Part shown: positions 62,152 through 64,000 of the stretch, piece by piece | How the letters are laid out: each line of letters opens with the position of its first letter | Position numbering within the stretch: position 1 is the first letter of the stretch | Assembly (NCBI GenBank): GCA_022616415.1 | Contig: JAKEEU010000316.1 | Location: forward strand, 16,275-80,274 | Reading direction: 5' to 3' | DNA length: 64,000 bases | From: Candidatus Zhuqueibacterota bacterium | GTDB lineage: Bacteria > Zhuqueibacterota > Zhuqueibacteria > Zhuqueibacterales > Zhuqueibacteraceae | Position numbers and translations under genes: made by a program | The notes under the pieces: model-generated | Database searches by the model: none | The model's input: the letters and a program-made list of their open reading frames with translations, nothing else | What the model was told of the DNA's origin: nothing

Positions 62152-62204
62152 AGCAATCTTGTTAAAAATAAGGAGAACCTTTACATGCAAATTTTTGGAG
62201 AAAA

Positions 62205-63140
62205 ATGCTCACAGCTCTGAAAGGCCTGTCGCCGATTGCGCAAATGGGGCTGATTATTTTCACTATTCTGGTTGCTGCCTCATTGATTGTTTTGGCGCTG
62301 CGCCGGCTGCAACCGGCAAAAGATTTTTCCGAATTGGCCGCGCGGGTGTGGTCGTGGTGGATCATGGCCGCCGTCTTTTTGGCGATCATTGTGGCGAGCG
62401 ATCGCCTCGCCCTCATTTTCTTTGCGTTTCTCAGCTTCTGGGCGCTGAAAGAATACATTACCCTGCTCAAGACGCGGCCGGCGGATCACCGCGGATTGGC
62501 GTTGACCTTTCTCGCCATACCGGTGCAGTACTATTGGATTGCCATGGACTGGTACGGCATGTTCATTATTTTCATTCCGGTTTACATGTTTTTGATTCTC
62601 CCCATGCAATTGGTGCTGGCGAAAGAGACGAGCGGGTTTGTAGCTTCGGCCTCGCAGATTCAATGGGGGCTTATGGCGTTTGTGTTCGGCCTCAGTCATC
62701 TCGGATTTTTGCTGACGCTCCCGGAGCGATTCGGCGCTAACGGCCGTATGCTGCTCTTGTTTCTCGTGTTCGTGGTTGAAATCAGCGACGTGTTGCAATA
62801 CATTTGGGGAAAAACTTTGGGCCGGCACAAAATTATTCCGGCGGTCAGCCCGAATAAAACGTGGGAAGGTTTTCTCGGCGGCCTCATCAGTGCGATCGCT
62901 TTGAGTCTGCTCGTGCGCTTTCTCACACCGTTTTCGTGGCGAGAAACGGTGGTCGTTTCATTGCTGATCACGGTCGCCGGCTTCTTCGGCGGCGCGGTGA
63001 TGAGCGCGGTCAAGCGTGACTTCGGCGTGAAAGACTTCGGCAGCATCATTCCCGGGCACGGCGGCATGTTGGACCGTGTCGATTCGCTTTGTTACGCCGC
63101 GCCGATTTTCTTTCATTACGTTCGTTACTTTTATTATTAG
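62205..63140 (+). CDS. Phosphatidate cytidylyltransferase family protein (CdsA/YnbB-like)
   Basis: The 311-residue polytopic protein has the CdsA signature region SPNKTWEGFLGGLISAI (about 222-238) and KRDFGVKDFGSIIPGHGGMLDRVDSL (about 268-293), plus seven or eight membrane segments. It should make a CDP-lipid from a phosphatidate. With the YnbA-like transferase and acyltransferase it could supply a dedicated pathway separate from the housekeeping one. A GGAG ribosome site precedes the ATG. Confidence 0.9.
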   Translation: MLTALKGLSPIAQMGLIIFTILVAASLIVLALRRLQPAKDFSELAARVWSWWIMAAVFLAIIVASDRLALIFFAFLSFWALKEYITLLKTRPADHRGLALTFLAIPVQYYWIAMDWYGMFIIFIPVYMFLILPMQLVLAKETSGFVASASQIQWGLMAFVFGLSHLGFLLTLPERFGANGRMLLLFLVFVVEISDVLQYIWGKTLGRHKIIPAVSPNKTWEGFLGGLISAIALSLLVRFLTPFSWRETVVVSLLITVAGFFGGAVMSAVKRDFGVKDFGSIIPGHGGMLDRVDSLCYAAPIFFHYVRYFYY

Positions 63141-63171
63141 CGCGGCGACGGCTTTATCAACACGGATAAAA

Positions 63172-63801
63172 ATGACGGGACGTGACTTTTTACAAATGCT
63201 GTTTTTTGCGCTGCTCATCAAGCCTTTTATGGCGCTCTTCATCGGGCTGCGCGTGCGCGGCAAAGAAAACTTGCCGAAAATGGATCCATTTGTTTTGATT
63301 GCCAACCACACGAGCCATCTCGACACCATTTCATTGCTGAGCTTGTTCCCTGTCAAGAGATTGCGCCATATCCATCCGGTGGCAGCCGCGGATTATTTCG
63401 AGCGGAACAAGCTCATTTCTCTCTTCACCAAAACCTGCTTCAATATTTTGCCGATTGCGCGCCAAGACATTTCTCCGGGCAATCATCCGCTCGACCGCAT
63501 GGAAGCGCAACTTCGCGCCGGAGAATCGCTGATTGTTTTTCCGGAAGGCACGCGCGGCTCGAACGAGGAGATGGGGCCGTTTCGTTCCGGCGTGGCGCGC
63601 TTGCTCGAGCGGACGCCGAATGTGCCCGTCGTGCCGGCATATTTAATGAATACGGGACGAAGCTTGCCAAAAGGTGAATTTATTCCGGTGCCATTTTTCT
63701 GCGAGGTGCGCCTCGGGGTGCCGCGCCTCGTGCACGGCAGCAAAGAAGAAATGATGGAAGCCCTGAAGACCGCCGTGCTCGAGCTAAAAGAGCCGGCTTG
63801 A
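63172..63801 (+). CDS. 1-acyl-glycerol-3-phosphate acyltransferase family protein (PlsC-like)
   Basis: From ATG 63172 (the open frame extends to 63076 but overlaps the cytidylyltransferase) the about 209-residue protein has the acyltransferase motifs NHTSHLD (NHx4D, about 43-49) and FPEGTRG (about 123-129), and a hydrophobic N-terminus. It transfers acyl groups to lysophosphatidate or related lipids at the membrane. It is the last gene of the cluster. Confidence 0.9.
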   Translation: MTGRDFLQMLFFALLIKPFMALFIGLRVRGKENLPKMDPFVLIANHTSHLDTISLLSLFPVKRLRHIHPVAAADYFERNKLISLFTKTCFNILPIARQDISPGNHPLDRMEAQLRAGESLIVFPEGTRGSNEEMGPFRSGVARLLERTPNVPVVPAYLMNTGRSLPKGEFIPVPFFCEVRLGVPRLVHGSKEEMMEALKTAVLELKEPA

Positions 63802-64000
63802 TCCGTGGTTCCCCAATTTTCAAAAATAAGTTCGTGCTTTTTATCACGAAAAACCCTATCTTACAAGAGCAGTTTTTTGCTATAATACAAGCACTCATAT
63901 ATGAGGCTTCCGTAAATAGTCAGTGTTTTTGAAAAATTTTTCAATTTCATACAATATATTGTTATCACAGTCTGCCTCGACCTCAATATATTGTATGGCG
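63802..64000. promoter_or_regulatory. Intergenic end of window with perfect 14-bp inverted repeat
   Basis: Arms CATACAATATATTG (63948-63961) and its complement (63984-63997) are separated by 22 bases. A TATAAT lies at 63882-63887 with a weak -35. The arms could be an operator of an off-window gene or the edge of a mobile element. Confidence 0.6.

Noticed and set aside
63831..63850. TTCGTG/CACGAA hairpin as terminator of the acyltransferase gene
   Set aside because: The stem is short and no T-run follows on the plus strand.
1..64000. CRISPR arrays, tRNA or rRNA genes, transposase genes
   Set aside because: I searched for spaced repeats, TPsiC-loop-like words and transposase motifs and found none convincing.

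Overview
This window is about 64 kb of a Gram-negative bacterial chromosome. The evidence is two TonB-dependent receptors, several outer-membrane barrels, lipobox signal peptides and a secreted hydrolase whose tail carries a 'YPNPF' FlgD-like secretion/anchoring domain. Together with a PorV/FadL-like barrel, a PD40-repeat/Omp85-like protease and PEGA, CHAT and TPR proteins, this points to the FCB superphylum, most like candidate phylum KSB1 or Calditrichota. That placement is inference from gene content; no rRNA, tRNA or CRISPR array was seen. Most genes are GC-rich, and several small blocks are visibly AT-rich and look imported.

Layout. 1-5.7 kb: a membrane-anchored TPR/Ig/P-loop ATPase (cut by the left edge), an outer-membrane barrel, and a divergent CHAT-protease/winged-helix protein. 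5.7-7.3 kb: a GAF/sigma-54 activator. 7.3-9.6 kb: an accessory cassette (HigBA toxin-antitoxin, a nucleotidyltransferase, a broken TIR-DUF1566 gene and a truncated PEGA gene) bounded by an imperfect direct repeat. 9.6-13.9 kb: a PQQ-propeller lipoprotein and a large metalloprotease/PD40/barrel protein. 14.3-15.2 kb: a possible toxin-antitoxin pair. 15.3-18.2 kb: a HypE-like AIR synthase, an SDR reductase and a lipoprotein. 18.3-24.7 kb: a tandem duplication of a lipoprotein plus TonB-receptor pair. 24.9-26.1 kb: an M20 amidohydrolase.

26.1-35.6 kb holds two defence-type loci. The first is a Gabija-like pair (OLD-family nuclease plus UvrD-like helicase). The second is a compact three-gene operon of a Shedu-type DUF4263 nuclease, a HEPN protein and a partner protein. 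Carbohydrate genes surround them: a canonical GH38 mannosidase, a sugar-ABC ATPase, a GH38 relative with altered zinc ligands, and a six-hairpin-type glycosidase (30.1-46.3 kb). 46.3-49.3 kb has a retropepsin-like protein, a damaged DUF4258/YgiT pair and a rearranged Ser/Thr kinase-TPR gene. 49.4-51.7 kb has a strong promoter and a structured leader before a secreted clan GH-A hydrolase.

51.8-56.3 kb: an acyltransferase fragment, a cupredoxin-like protein, a radical SAM protein, an HExxH peptidase and CoaX. 56.5-57.7 kb holds a second, complementary relic of the 7-9 kb cassette: its promoter and start codons now drive a full-length PEGA gene. 57.7-63.8 kb is a plus-strand envelope and lipid cluster (DUF4126, a barrel, a YnbA-like CDP-alcohol transferase, a methyltransferase, a DUF2238 protein, a CdsA-like cytidylyltransferase and a PlsC-like acyltransferase), interrupted by one AT-rich orphan gene. 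Palindromic intergenic elements and word-repeat filler recur throughout, and in places they enter reading frames.
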